Shown one piece after another: positions 33,001 to 44,139 of a stretch of 64,000 bases of DNA. The notes below the pieces were generated by a model. It saw nothing but the letters and a program-made list of their open reading frames with translations. It searched no databases and was not told the origin of the DNA. Source of the DNA: Globodera rostochiensis (Eukaryota; Nematoda; Chromadorea; Rhabditida; Heteroderidae); contig JAEVLN010000026.1 in assembly GCA_018350325.1 (NCBI GenBank), positions 124,001 through 188,000 on the forward strand, written 5' to 3'. A program made the position numbers and the translations under genes. The stretch's first letter is position 1, and each line of letters starts with the position of its first letter.

Positions 33001-36000
33001 TTGGGCACTTTAAGGCATTGGATTATTTTAAAAAATGCCGAGAAAGGCTTTTTCTTTCCCCCTAATTCCATTAAATTTGTGGTGCCGTTTCATTTGTGGT
33101 TTGTCCATGAAAGAGTCAGTCAGATTTGTCAATCCATCGTACTTAGTCCTGTGTAGAGTTGGCCGGGATTGGGATTTTTTGTGAAAACCGGGACCGGGAC
33201 CAGCATTTCCAACCGGAACCGGGATTTTAACGTTTCAAAAACCTGGACCGGGATTGGGATTCCCAAAACCGGGATAATCCCGACTGATCCCGGCCAACTC
33301 TAGTCCTGTGGTGTCTTAAAGTCGAATTAAGCTTTCCAAAAGGTCGGATTAAGCTTTCCAAAAGTCTGATTAAGCTTTACAAAAAGTCGGCTTAAGCTTG
33401 CCAAGTTTGGCAGTTTTCAGAAGCCCTAAATTCAACGATTTTAGTCCAAGCACACACCCGACTGGCTGTCATTGTAAGTTTGTTGCTGAACGTGTTAGGT
33501 AGCCGGGATGTCGATCTCGTCTCTTCAAAATACGATACACGATATACGATATACATCCCCTGTTAGGTAGTGAGTGAGTGAGTGAGTGAGTGAGCAGGAT
33601 TTGGATTTTGGGTAAAGCCTGTGGACAGAGGAGACGCGATCGATCTCTCATTCAAGATGAACAGCAGCAGCAATTAATTAACTAATTAATGTGTTTAACC
33701 ATTTTTCAGTTACCTTTGTGGGGCGGGCATGGAGTAAGTCGCAAATTTGGCCTAGGGCGGGTTGAGTTAAACAACCCGCCGTTGAACATTGTTTCCATGT
33801 GGTTTAATGGGGGGGGGCATGCTCTGATTTTCACACATTTTGCTCCTTTTGATCAGTGCCGCCCAGCTTTTTGAAAAATTTCGGTGCCAATGCACAGGGA
33901 ATAAAATCAGTTAAAATATTCTTGAATCCATAAACTCTTGTCAACCGATCGGGGCCGGGCCGTTCATTCCCTCTGGCAGATTTTGTTACTCCCTTTTCTA
34001 TTGTGGGATGTACACCGAGACATTGAGCCATTCCTTTGTCGGCATGCGTTTTCCTGACGCGGCTCAGTGGGTTTACTCCTTACCCCTTTGATGATGCCGT
34101 CCCGTCCGTCATGCTGAAGCTGTTCATGTGCACAAACAAACGAATTCTGAACAAAAACTAAAATATTGGCTACATATTTTGTTTTGTGCACATGCCAATA
34201 ATAATTAATGGTTTGCCCTTTTGCTAATATTTGCTTGAGCTTTGGCGCCCTTTCGAGAACAAATTAATCTCTTTATAATTAATTAATTGGTGGAACGATC
34301 CCCCGAAATTTGTTTATTTAATAGCGAAAACAAAAATAATTGTGTGGTTCTTTTGTCGATTAAAATTAGAGAAAGGACTTGAGGACCGATCGAGATTTTG
34401 ATCGAAAATCTCAAAAAATCTTGTATTTCGAAGATCTCGAAAAAATTTCATCGATCGAGGTTCCGATCGAAAATCTCGATCGGTCGTTTGTCACATACAT
34501 AACACTCTGGCTGACTGACTTTTGCTGTTGCTTTTGTGTTCTCAAAATTTAAATAAAATGTCTCCGTCCGTCCCCAACCCCCGCAGGTTGTTGTTCACCC
34601 GTTTGGGCCTTTTGCTGTTGGCCATTGAGCTGAAGGACGACGAGAAGAAGGAGTGCAACATCGCCATCAATCCCGGCCCGAGCACCGTCATTCAGTCCCA
34701 GACCCAAGGCTTCTTCATCGCTCAATCGGCGGACGAAGTGAAACGGTGGGTAGTTTTGTAACATTTCGTCAATCTGTTCGTTTGAGACTGCAAGGGTTTT
34801 GCAAGACCAGGGGGGACTATTAGTCAAAATTGATGTTAAAAGATTTTTTTTCTAAAAATTATCTCAAGAAAAGGTTATTGTTTAAGTGATTACGATATTA
34901 AACAGAAATTGAGAATTTAAACGCGTTTTTGAAGCGATTTCAAAGAAGCGATTTCAAAAAATAGTTTATGTTTATAAAGTGAAGACCTCAACCCGTAGAA
35001 CAGCTAAAGGGGTAGATCAGTGATCATCAGCTTCGGAGCCGGAGCTTACAAATTAGTGCTGATCAAATGATCACTGTTAAATTAGTAGATGGGTCGTCAC
35101 TTCCCCCCCCCCGTTTAGCGCTTTTTATTGGTGTAAAATTTGCCATGCTGACGTGTACGACGTGTCGCTGATCAAAAAGTGCAAATGCAAAAATCTGTCG
35201 CTATTCCGCAAGGGCGGCAAAGCGATGATGAAGCGAGGTGAGTCGGGTGCTTTTTGTGATAGCAAACTAATGGGATTCCCGAGTCCCTGGAAAAAAGCGG
35301 GGGGAATTTAGGTACTGATTTGTGGGACCCCGAGTTCCAAGGTCAATTCCCGGATCCGAGAAACGGCACAATTTTGAGTACCGAGCAGCGCAAATGCCGT
35401 CAATATTCCCCAATATAATTATAAACACAGCTTCCACTGCTGCTGGTGTGATCAGTGCGGGGGCACAGCGCGTCAACAACGGGTTCATCGGCCGATCCGA
35501 CCCGGACACATTGTGAGAAAATCAAAAATAAGCTTTTTGTTGGACTACTGATCAATGATCACTCCGCTTATTAGCACTGTTCAGAAATGCCGGAGCTGGA
35601 CAGCAGCTGATCAATGTTGACACGGGCCGTGTCGGTGGTGGTGTGGACCTTTTTGAGCAGCAGGAGATGAAGTACGACTCCACCGGCATGTTCCACTGGT
35701 AACAAATCATCCTTCAAAATATTTATATATTTAATGGCGGGATGGACATTTTCAGGTGCCCTGCGCGACTATTGGAGGAGTGCATTTTGGTGGGTAAACA
35801 ACAGAGATGGGCAAAACCAGGAAAATAAAATCCGATCCAAAAGTCCAAAATACCGAAACGATTTTAAATCCGAAAACCCCAAAAATCCTGAAACGATTTC
35901 AAATCCGAAAACCCCAAAAATCCCGAAATTTCCTAAATCCAAAATTTTGCCCATCCCTGGTAAACACTGCAACAAAGCGTAAAAACATGGGACTCTTAAG

Positions 36001-39000
36001 GACAGAAACCAGGCGGCGATGACCGTGCTGAACGGTGGGGAACTCTCTGCAAAAAACGAACATTTAAAAGCAAAAAAATGCTTTTGGTTTTATTTCTCAA
36101 AAATTTAAAACAAATTGCTTAATTTTATAGGCCATGTCGTGTTGTGTCTGTTTGCGGACAAAGACTCTCCGTTGATCGGACTACGCAACTTTATCATGCC
36201 CCTTCGCGCATCCAATTTCCATTACCATGAACTGAAGCACATTGTGATCGGTGGGTGTCCGTCAACGCCCAATAATCAAAAAATATATTTTTATTATAAA
36301 TATTTAGGGCCCGGATTTATATGCACCAAAAAATGGGCAAAATATGCATTTTTAACAATTTTTGCCAAAATATGCTTCAAAATCCTTTTGACATTCAATC
36401 TCAAACTTGTCAAAAAAGAAAGAGATCAACGTAACAACACCTTTTTTGCGCTAATTACATCGAAACTTAATTGGACTAAAAATATGCAAAATGCTTATAC
36501 CCGTTCCCTACTGATCAGTGATCACAGCCTTCAAAATGTCATAAGTGCAAGTATTTTATGCCTGAAATACAATTTTATAATTCCATTACCAACTAACCTA
36601 ATACTTATACAATAATACAATTTACAAAAAATTATGACATTTCTTAAATACGATCGATTTGTTACCCTTCAGTGCTTGGACAAGAATGTCCATTAGGCCG
36701 CGCTTATTTGGCCCCGGTTTGAGTGCGTTTCCATCCGAGACTGAAATTGTAAAATAGATGCGGAATTTGTTTTAAAATGAAATTCGTTTTAAAATTGGAT
36801 TTGATTTAAATTTAAAATTGAATTTGATTTAAAATGAAATTCCTTTTAAAAATTTGATTTAAATTTAAAATTGAATTTGATTTAAAATGAAATTCGTTTT
36901 AAAATTGAATTTGATTTAAATATAAAATTGAATTTGATTTAAAATGAAATTCGTTTTAAAATGAAAATACAAACCATAAATGCACGTGCTTTTCAATGAA
37001 AAGCCGTCCAAAAGTTGTTTGTAGTCTTTGAAATCTCGCTGAACGCTTTTCCATTGACTTGTAAGAAACTTCCTATTCGCAGGCAGATTCCGAGCGATGG
37101 TGGACACGGGAATGGTGGAAAGGACAAGCAAAATAAGGAAAACATTCATTTTCATTTTTTTGGTAGATGGAAGAGTAAATAAGTTGCTTAAGGAAAAAGC
37201 GTAAAATTGACAAATATTAATTAAAACAATTGGAGCAGTGTAACGAAAAGTGTGTGTGTGTTTTTTGTTTAAACGGGATTGCAATATTACTGTATTTGCA
37301 AAGTATACAGTACATAGAAACTGGGTGGCGAAATTGATTCGGATGGGTGGTATTTATTGGGTGGAAAGCATCAGGCCACACATTGGTGGAATGTTGGTGT
37401 GAGAGGGAACATTGAACTTTTGCTTGGGCTGATAAGGATGAAATTTTGTCTTCGGAAGATGAAAATGAGGTGTTTTTGGGTGTGCCTCGCAGAGAACCGT
37501 GGAATTTGTGGGGGGGGGGGGGTAAACAAGCAAAATGTGAGGGGGTTGGGGAGGTAAGATTGCCCATTCCTTATCGCTTCCCACAAAGTCGATCAAATTT
37601 TGATCGGCATCGGACCAGGGGTGCCATTTATGCACATTTCCGTGATTTTTTCATGTTTTGGGGTTTTTGTCACGTTTTTTCCACGGTTTGGCCTTGAATA
37701 GCCGTTCTCTCACTTTATTGGATATATTTTAAAAATTTGTAAACATTTCGCGAATATTTGCATTTGTGCATCGTTTGAGACAACAGAGTTACTGTACACA
37801 TTTATTTCAAAGAGATTCAAAATTGACCGACTTTTTTAATGCAAAATGCATATAATCCGGGCCCTACAAATAATACTTCAAAAAGAAATGGCCACTTAAT
37901 GTTGTTTTGAACCTTAAGTTGGCGATGTGGAGTACCTGAAGGTTGGCCTCTAATCATCTTCTTAATTAATCAAATTATTGCTTCTTCTTCCCCCCCTTTT
38001 AAGCATGAATGGAAGACATTGCACAATCTGCCAAAAATTTCTATTCTCAATGTAATTTTAATTAAATCTTTTTTAGAGATTAGGTTTTGGGGGCATTTGT
38101 TTCTATTAAATTTATTGTCTCGAAATTTGATTCTCGACTCCTTAAACAGGGCAACCCGCTCTCGCGTGCCGACCTCCGTGCCGTCAACATCAACCTGTGC
38201 ATTATGTGCGTGGTGGTGTCCGCCCGAATTCCCAACCCAAATGAGGACCCGACGCTTGCCGACAAGGAAGCCATACTGGCATCATTGAACATCAAAGCAA
38301 TGGAGGCAATGAATGTGTTGTGTTTGCTGTTGTTGTTGTTGGTTGTTGTTGTTGGAGCAGTACTTTCTAGGGATGTTTGAGACTTGAAATCTACTGAGAC
38401 TCGAGACCCAAAAAAAAACGAGAAATTTCTCGACTCGAGACCGAGACTCTCAAACATCCCTAGTATTATTTCCTTCGTGTCCATAACCGATTTTTTTTTG
38501 TTTGTTAAAAACGACCTGCAAAATTATTTTTTGAGAAATTTTTAATACGTAAAGCCGAAAGAAATTACATTTTAAAACTGTTTATTTCAGTTTGAGGACA
38601 CTCTCAGCGGCATTGGTGTGCCGGTGCATCGAGTTGTACAAGGAATTCCGCAGCAACAGCAGCAGTCGGGCACCAGAAGCGGTGGTGGTCGACAGCAACA
38701 ACAATTTTGGCAGGTACAGTATACAAACAACACTACAATATGTACAGTAGTCGATTCATGAAACCTCACGAATTAATGGCATATTTATTTGAGAGGCCAC
38801 CGTTGGGCGTCCTAATTGGAACAAATGTGCCGATGATCACTGAATTAGGTAGGACTGAACTGGACAGGAACCAACCCCGCGGAGGGTAACAAATCGGGAT
38901 TCCCCGATTTGAACAGTTCCGACATTATTATGTTTATTGCATTTCCAGTGAATGATTCCAATGTGCAGTTTCTTGACCAAGATGATGATGATGACGTAAT

Positions 39001-40122
39001 TCAATATTACATATTTCAAGTTTGGTAAAATTGTTCCTGGCAATTCTTTGTGACTCAGCCCGACACCGAGCTGTACCTGACCCAACCATTTGCCTGCGGC
39101 ACGGCGTTCGCTATTTCGGTGCTCGACTCGTTGATGTCCACCACCTACTTCAACGACTCGGCACTGACGCTGATCCGCACACTGGTCACCGGAGGCGCCA
39201 CGCCGGAGCTGGAGCTGATCCTTGCCGAAGGGGCCGGCCTCAGGGGTAATTGTTTAACCGATCAATCATCTTAATTACCTAATTACCTTTTAACAGGTGG
39301 CTACAGCACTCCGGACACATTGGCCAACCGGGACCGTTGTCGAATTGCACAAATTACACTTTCCGATCAGCCCTATGAGGGCATTACGGTCTAAAAAACA
39401 ACCCAAAATTAAATTTATTTTTTTATAAAATTTAATGACCCCTCACAGACGGGCTCCACCTACGGGGAAATGTTTTCCATTGCACTGAAAAAGCATGGCC
39501 AATTGTGCATTGGACTGTACCGTCTGCATGATCAAGCATCGTTGGACTCGAACAAACGCTATGTATGTGGGGGTTTAGTTTCTGTGAAACAAATTAAATT
39601 TTTTTACAAAAAAAAATTGCCGAAATCTATATACCTTTTATTTTCCAAAAATGCCAAAATGCTTTTATCGGGCAAGCCCCGCCAAATACTTTGCCCGGTT
39701 CTTTTGGTACGACGGGGCCCTGGATTGATGTATAAAAATTTTTAAACAAATTTATGATGCCCTTCTACTGTAACAATTCTTAAAGGGGAAAAGAACCAAT
39801 GATTTGACTTTTTTCTTTTGCAGGTCATCACAAATCCGCCAGCAGAGCTCCGACTTCTGATCAGTGACAATGTTTGTTGGATGTGCAAATTATTATTATT
39901 TGGAATTGATCATTTTATTTATGATCGAAAATTAGCCGTGGCGCTTCTCCATGTCCCGACAAATCTTAATTTCCCCCAATTAGGATTGGTGTACGTCCCC
40001 CCATTCAGGTGTATGTGCTGGAACAGTTCGATTTCGGTTACTCAAAGTTCGAGACGTTCGGCAGTGAGACGGGAGGAGGAGGAGGGGGCACCAGCGTCGG
40101 TTCCGATCGTCTGTTTGCGTAA
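27031..40122 (+). CDS. slo-1: SLO-1 large-conductance calcium-activated potassium (BK) channel
   Basis: Pore-forming subunit of the BK channel in the plasma membrane of neurons and muscle, opened by voltage and cytosolic calcium. Exons were read from 27031 ([11 protein letters not shown]) through [20 protein letters not shown] (27451-27514), S0 (27747-27821), the S1 region (28505-28605), VETCVPW, S2-S4 with [20 protein letters not shown] (about 29225-29510), the selectivity filter TVGYGD (29813-29830), RCK1 from [20 protein letters not shown] (about 30150), [20 protein letters not shown] (about 31410-31550), a duplicated exon pair (32550-34066), [23 protein letters not shown]2, the calcium bowl [20 protein letters not shown] (38949-39095) and the last exon 40009-40122. 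The intron after [11 protein letters not shown] uses either a GC donor at 38306 or a GT donor at 38315. SLO-1 is the known target of emodepside in nematodes. Large introns hold MITEs and a nested antisense gene. Confidence 0.95.
27127..27226. mobile_element. 100-bp palindromic element with CAGGGATGTAACCG ends
   Basis: Ends CAGGGATGTAACCG and CGGTTACACCCTTG are inverted repeats. Flanking octamers TTGTGTGA and ATGTGTGT agree at 6 of 8 bases. It begins 13 bp after the donor of slo-1 intron 1. A half copy lies at about 6622-6680. Confidence 0.7.
27553..27603. repeat. 51-bp near-perfect palindrome TAGAGAAAGGACCGATCGAG...
   Basis: TAGAGAAAGGA at the left is mirrored by TCCTTTCTCTA at the right, with GATCGAGATTCTCGATC at the centre. 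It is a minimal member of the GATCGAGA family, in a slo-1 intron. Confidence 0.7.
28389..28510. repeat. CTCGAGA-type palindromic repeat in a slo-1 intron
   Basis: Starts TAGGGATTCTCGAGACTT and has GAGACTCTCGAGAAC near its right side, related to the elements at 29294 and 38368. The right end is not clean. Confidence 0.5.
29294..29429. mobile_element. 136-bp hAT-like MITE (TAGTGATGCTC ends)
   Basis: Inverted ends TAGTGATGCTCAAGA and TCTCGAGCATCACTA are flanked by perfect 8-bp duplications GTGATCGG (29286-29293 and 29430-29437). The interior is rich in GAGACT/AGTCTC. It sits in a slo-1 intron after the S4-S5 exon. Confidence 0.85.
31566..31634. repeat. Short GGGATGTTCGAGA / TCTCGAACATCCC palindrome
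   Basis: A 69-bp member of the same CTCGAGA family in a slo-1 intron; the flanking octamers do not match well. Confidence 0.6.
32758..32893 (+). repeat. Three tandem copies of a ~41-bp unit before exon version A
   Basis: Unit GGCTTTTGATACTGTGTCAC, then AATTACNGTATGCYCTCCT. The third copy ends at the polypyrimidine stretch directly before the 60-bp exon. Placement suggests a splicing element but nothing shows function. Confidence 0.8.
33154..33302. mobile_element. 149-bp hAT-like MITE (TAGAGTTGGCCGGGAT ends)
   Basis: Inverted ends TAGAGTTGGCCGGGAT and ATCCCGGCCAACTCTA are flanked by perfect 8-bp duplications GTCCTGTG (33146-33153 and 33303-33310). It lies between the two alternative exon versions of slo-1. 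Confidence 0.88.
33321..33405. repeat. Four degenerate copies of a ~24-bp unit (GGATTAAGCTTTCCAAAAGTC)
   Basis: Tandem AAGCTTTCCAAAAG-type units directly after the MITE and between the alternative slo-1 exons. A (TGAG)n run follows at 33569-33594. Confidence 0.75.
34366..34486. repeat. GATCGAGA-family palindromic repeat
   Basis: Starts TAGAGAAAGGACTTGAGGAC and contains GATCGAGATTTTGATCG and GATCGAAAATCTCGATCGG. It is in a slo-1 intron; boundaries are approximate. Confidence 0.5.
36622..37155 (-). CDS. Small secreted protein gene nested antisense in a slo-1 intron
   Basis: Two exons on the minus strand: 37155-36975 and 36740-36622. The donor is TATG/GTTTGT and the acceptor ACAATTTCAG, joining in phase 1. 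They give 99 residues. The start [21 protein letters not shown] is a strong signal peptide with a likely cut after STIA. The mature part is hydrophilic and basic ([20 protein letters not shown]), then contains [19 protein letters not shown], with a Lys-Arg site before GLMDIL, and ends in a TAA. That layout would suit a neuropeptide-like or other secreted precursor, but I do not recognise the family. The intron is an AT-rich tandem repeat. It lies wholly inside the slo-1 intron at about 36252-37920, on the opposite strand. Confidence 0.6.
36765..36965. repeat. AT-rich tandem repeat (AAAATTGAATTTGATTTAAA)
   Basis: Repeats of AAAATGAAATTCGTTTTAAA alternating with ATTGAATTTGATTTAAAT, about three rounds. 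It fills the intron of the nested antisense gene. Confidence 0.8.
38368..38462. mobile_element. 95-bp hAT-like MITE (TAGGGATGTTTGAG ends)
   Basis: Inverted ends TAGGGATGTTTGAGACT and AGTCTCAAACATCCCTA. Flanking octamers GTACTTTC and GTATTATT agree at 5 of 8, so the duplication is decayed. It is in a slo-1 intron. Confidence 0.7.
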
Positions 40123-40589
40123 TAACAGACCGATAATACCACATCACCGAAGTGCCAAAATTTTACAATTTTAATTTTAATAACATTTTTGAATGTTTAT
40201 TTAATCTTTTTTTTATATGTTACGGATGATTTGGGAAGCGGGCAATTCCGGAATTTCCCGGTGAATTTCGGATATGCCCAAACTACCGTAACATATACAA
40301 TAACAATATTACATACCGTACTATTCGTGATTTTTTTTTTCATTTCTATTCATTTTTGTTTTATTTTTTTCCAAAAAATATAATTTATATTCGTCACATT
40401 TGATGCCAGCATATTTTAAGGAAAATGCAAATTTTGGAGAGCATTTCATGAAAGTTTTTGAGATGGTTTCCAATGGTTAAAATGAAAATGTTGGTTGGAA
40501 TTTCGTATGTTATTTTTTTATTTAAGCTGATTTTGTCTTGAAATATATTTCAACAAAAAAATTTAATAGAAAAAAATAAAAAAATGAAG

Positions 40590-40680
40590 GTGGACGGTTT
40601 TTGCCTAGTAAGTTTGTGCGATGTGTGGAATTGAACCAGCAACCTCTAGGATTGTAAATCAACTAGTGGAGTGCTGTACA
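40590..40680. repeat. Half copy of the tRNA-like foldback element
   Basis: Contains TGTGTGGAATTGAACCAGCA and AGGATTGTAAATCAACT, matching the left arm at 17821. The right arm is replaced by unrelated sequence. Confidence 0.65.
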
Positions 40681-40734
40681 ACGCTTTTATGTGCTCTTAA
40701 AGCGCTGACGCGCTTATCGAGCTTCGCTACCTAG

Positions 40735-41060
40735 GTCGGGGTTCGGGGTGTGCAGTTTTAAACTGCTGATTGAGCCAGGTACAACGGTTTGGGGTTCGGG
40801 GAGGACAGTCTTGAACAGTTGATTGAGCCAGGTACAACGGTTCGGGGAGGACAGTCTTGAACCGTTGATTAGCCAGGTACAACATTCGGGTTTGGGCAGT
40901 TCCGTTTTTACTGTTGATTGAGCCAGTTACAACGTTCGGGGTACGGGATGACAGTTTTGAACCGAGCCAGGTACAACGGTTTAGGTTGCGGGGAGGGAAA
41001 CTTGGAACTGTTGATTTAGCCAGGTACAATAAAACCCCTAAAAATAAAGCCAGGTACAAC
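40735..41060. repeat. Minisatellite (AGCCAGGTACAACGGTTCGGGG unit)
   Basis: About six degenerate copies of a unit near 55-60 bp containing TTGAGCCAGGTACAACGGTT, then CGGGGAGGACAGTCTTGAAC. A single related unit lies at about 47300-47385. Confidence 0.85.
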
Positions 41061-42435
41061 ATTTGAAACAATCCCTAATTTCATCCACCCAAATAATGAA
41101 AATTTTTAAAATTTCTGAATTTCCACAAAAAATATTTTCAAAAAATTGGAAATAATGATTTTAATTCTTGAAAATACTTCCCACATCATTAAAAAACAAA
41201 ATAAATTCATTTTGATTAAATTTGTAATAAAAAATATTTTGATCAGATTCCATAAGGGTCCCCCCTTTGGGTTTGAAATCTAAATTCACTTTTTTCAACA
41301 TACCTCAGTTTTGTGTTGAGGCATTAATACGAAGTAAAATAGTTTCTAATAGAGAAAAAAATAAGCTATTTATCTAAATAATTAGTTTTTGAAAATTTCA
41401 TTTCCGAAAATTTTTATGAATTTTTTTGTGAAAAATTCATTTTTTTCGAAAAATTGACCTTAACTTTTTGACTTTTAAACTTCTACAAAAACTAAAATAC
41501 TAATAAAATAGCGCCGATTTTTCTGCATTTTATCATATTAAACTTATTATGATATCTGAATTTTGAAAAAAGTTATGAATTTTTTCAATATTAACCCAAT
41601 TTTGGTGACCAAAAAAATGAAAATTTAAAAAATTTCCAAACAGTCCACAAAAATATTTTTAAAAACTCGGGAATAATTAAAAATGATTTTAGAAATTATT
41701 TCCACTACCGTACATATCAACAGAAAGTCGTAAAAAATGATTTAAGCCAAGCGGATCCGAACCCCCACCCGACCCCCCACACCAACACCACTCACCATTC
41801 CGCCACCGGTGCACTTGGGTGGCAAAAAGCGTTTTTCGGAATTTCCGGCCAAAATAAACACCAATTGATAGCCCTTGAAAAGTTGAGTTTTGAAAGCGAT
41901 CTTTATTTCGCCTGAAATCCAGCCAAAAAAAAGTTAATGACAAAAAACCGAAAAACCTTCAAGGGGGCCTAGCTCGAAAATTTTCGAAAATTTTCAAACC
42001 AACTAAACACCATCCGACGCAGTTTGAGAATCTCTACAATAATGGAGAAAATCGCAAATCAATACAGTCAACCCAAAAAAAGTTAGGCACAAAAAACGAT
42101 TTTCGAAATTTCGACCCAGCAATTTTTATCCATTTTTCCAGAAAAACTGGGCAGCCCAACCGAAAAATGTTCAACAGCTAACTTATGCCAAACATCCCAA
42201 CTTAAAATCCTCCCAGCAAGTGCTAAGCGATTGGGGCAAAAAGAAAAGAATTTCCCTTTGTGCAACTGCCGTTGTGACCCACAACCCGCTTCCTGGGACT
42301 CAGTCGTCCACCGTACTGAAAAATCCTTATTTTTCCCAGATGCACGACAAAAAGTTGAAGAAGTAATCCACAACTTGCCAGGGGCTCCCGATTCCCGGAA
42401 GAGAGATTTTGTTTTTCGGCGCGAAACTCAAATTC

Positions 42436-42596
42436 ATTCTAATATTGTATTAACTCCACAACCACTTTGCCACGGCATCACAAGATCGGAGGCTGAGAGA
42501 ATTGGTGAAAAGAGAAGTTTCTATTTGCTCTTACAGCCTTAATTCTTGTGGTGGCGTGGCGCAGTTGGGTGTGGAGTTGATTTGAATCCGCCTGCC
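42436..42596. repeat. tRNA-like foldback element, third copy
   Basis: Left arm TTAACTCCACAACCACTTTG and right arm GTGGTGGCGTGGCGCAGTTG flank a GAGAATTGGTGAAAAGAGAAG loop also present in the other copies. Both outer ends are truncated. Confidence 0.65.
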
Positions 42597-42929
42597 GACT
42601 CTCTCAACTTTACATTTATTTGGCAATGCATTGTTTCTGGGCAAATATTTAGGAACTTTTATTTCTATAGAGCTCTATCCCCCCTCCTCTCTTTGGACGT
42701 TCCAAAGCTCTTAAGATGAATTGTTAAAGCAGGGGTCGTTCGTTCTTGAATGCCAAGGACAGTCCTTGGAAATGGACCCTCGGTCTTGGAAAATTGAAAA
42801 TGTCCTTATTTCCAAGAATGTCCTTGGAAAATGAAGATTTGGCTGGAAGTTTAAATATTTAAAAGTGATTTAGCATTGTATAATTCAATTTCAAAATAGA
42901 ACAAGGCCATTTTATCAAAACGCCCTCTA

Positions 42930-43275
42930 GAGTAGGCCGGGATCGGGATTTTTGGTAAAAACTGGGACCGGGATTATGAAAGCCGGGATCGGGATTTTTG
43001 GTAAAAACCGGGACCGGGATTATGAAAGCCGGGATCGGGATTTTTGGTAAAAACCGGGACCGGGATTATGAAAGCCGGGATCGGGATTTTTGGTAAAAAC
43101 CGGGACCGGGATTATGAAAGCCGGGATCGGGATTTTTGGTAAAAACCGGGACCGGGATTATAAAAGCCGGGATCGGGATTTTTGGTAAAAACTGGGACCG
43201 GGATTATGAAAGCCGGGATCGGGATTTTTGGTAAAAACCGGGACCGGGATTATGAAAGCCGGGATCGGGACGTGC
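42930..43275. repeat. 46-bp minisatellite grown from a MITE end
   Basis: Seven copies of a 46-bp unit: GCCGGGATCGGGATTTTTGG, then TAAAAACCGGGACCGGGATT, then ATGAAA. The left border reads TAGAGTAGGCCGGGATC, a near match to the TAGAGTTGGCCGGGAT end of the hAT-like MITEs. Confidence 0.9.
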
Positions 43276-43437
43276 ATCTCGAACCGGGGCGTGGAATCCA
43301 AAACTGACATTTATTTTGACCAATTTTGAACCCCGGACCCGAATTCGAACAATTTTTCAAGATTAATTTTTTTTTTTTCAAATAGACTGAGTAATAAATA
43401 TTTATTTTGAAAAAATTTGCCTTAAAATATATTTTAA

Positions 43438-43704
<267 letters not shown>

Positions 43705-43872
43705 TAATTTTTAAAAATTTTTTTATTAAATTTTTTTGTTGAAATATATTTTAAGACCAAACCCTCAAAATAATAATAAACCCGCCAATTTGTACCACCC
43801 CTATTCGTTCCCCACCCCCGATTTGTTTTTATTTGTCATCCATTTTCCAACAAACTATACGAAAAATGACAG

Positions 43873-43915
43873 GTGATTTACTTTTGACACGCTGAAGGAC
43901 TCGTTTTTGGAATCC
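43873..43915 (+). pseudogene. Relic of a slo-1 exon ([12 protein letters not shown] exon)
   Basis: CAGGTGATTTACTTTTGACA followed by CGCTGAAGGACTCGTTT closely matches the start of the slo-1 exon at about 28669, but a small change breaks the frame (TTT TGA). It is a decayed exon fragment. Confidence 0.55.
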
Positions 43916-44139
43916 AGAAATTCCTTATGACCAAGACTCTTGGAAATGCTTTTATCGGCCAAACCTCTCAAAATACCTTACCCGCGGTTCTTTTGGTACG
44001 ACGGGCCCTGATGGTGTATCAAAGTTTCTTAACAAATTTATGATGTCTTACTGTAACAATCCTTTTTATGATGCCCTCCTACTGTAACAATTCTTAAAGG
44101 GGAAAAAAGAACCAATCATTTGACTTTTTTCTTTTGCAG

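Larger units (their letters stand above)
32550..34066 (+). other. slo-1: slo-1 duplicated, probably mutually exclusive exon pair
   Basis: Version A: exon 32550-32602 ([18 protein letters not shown]) plus exon 32894-32953 ([20 protein letters not shown]). Version B: an alternative donor at 32578 in the first exon, then 33710-33733 (YLCGAGME), then 34007-34066 ([20 protein letters not shown]). Both 60-bp exons have identical length and phase and join the exon beginning [15 protein letters not shown] (about 34588). The segment lies in the linker between RCK1 and RCK2. Both 60-bp exons lack an AG directly before them; the bases are GG. Confidence 0.75.
40123..42920. other. Repeat-rich region downstream of slo-1
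   Basis: AT-rich DNA with a minisatellite (about 40735-41060), half of a tRNA-like foldback element (about 40590-40680) and another copy at 42436-42596. The stretch 41060-42400 has short open frames on both strands but none with a recognisable domain or splice structure; I see no gene in it. Confidence 0.5.
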
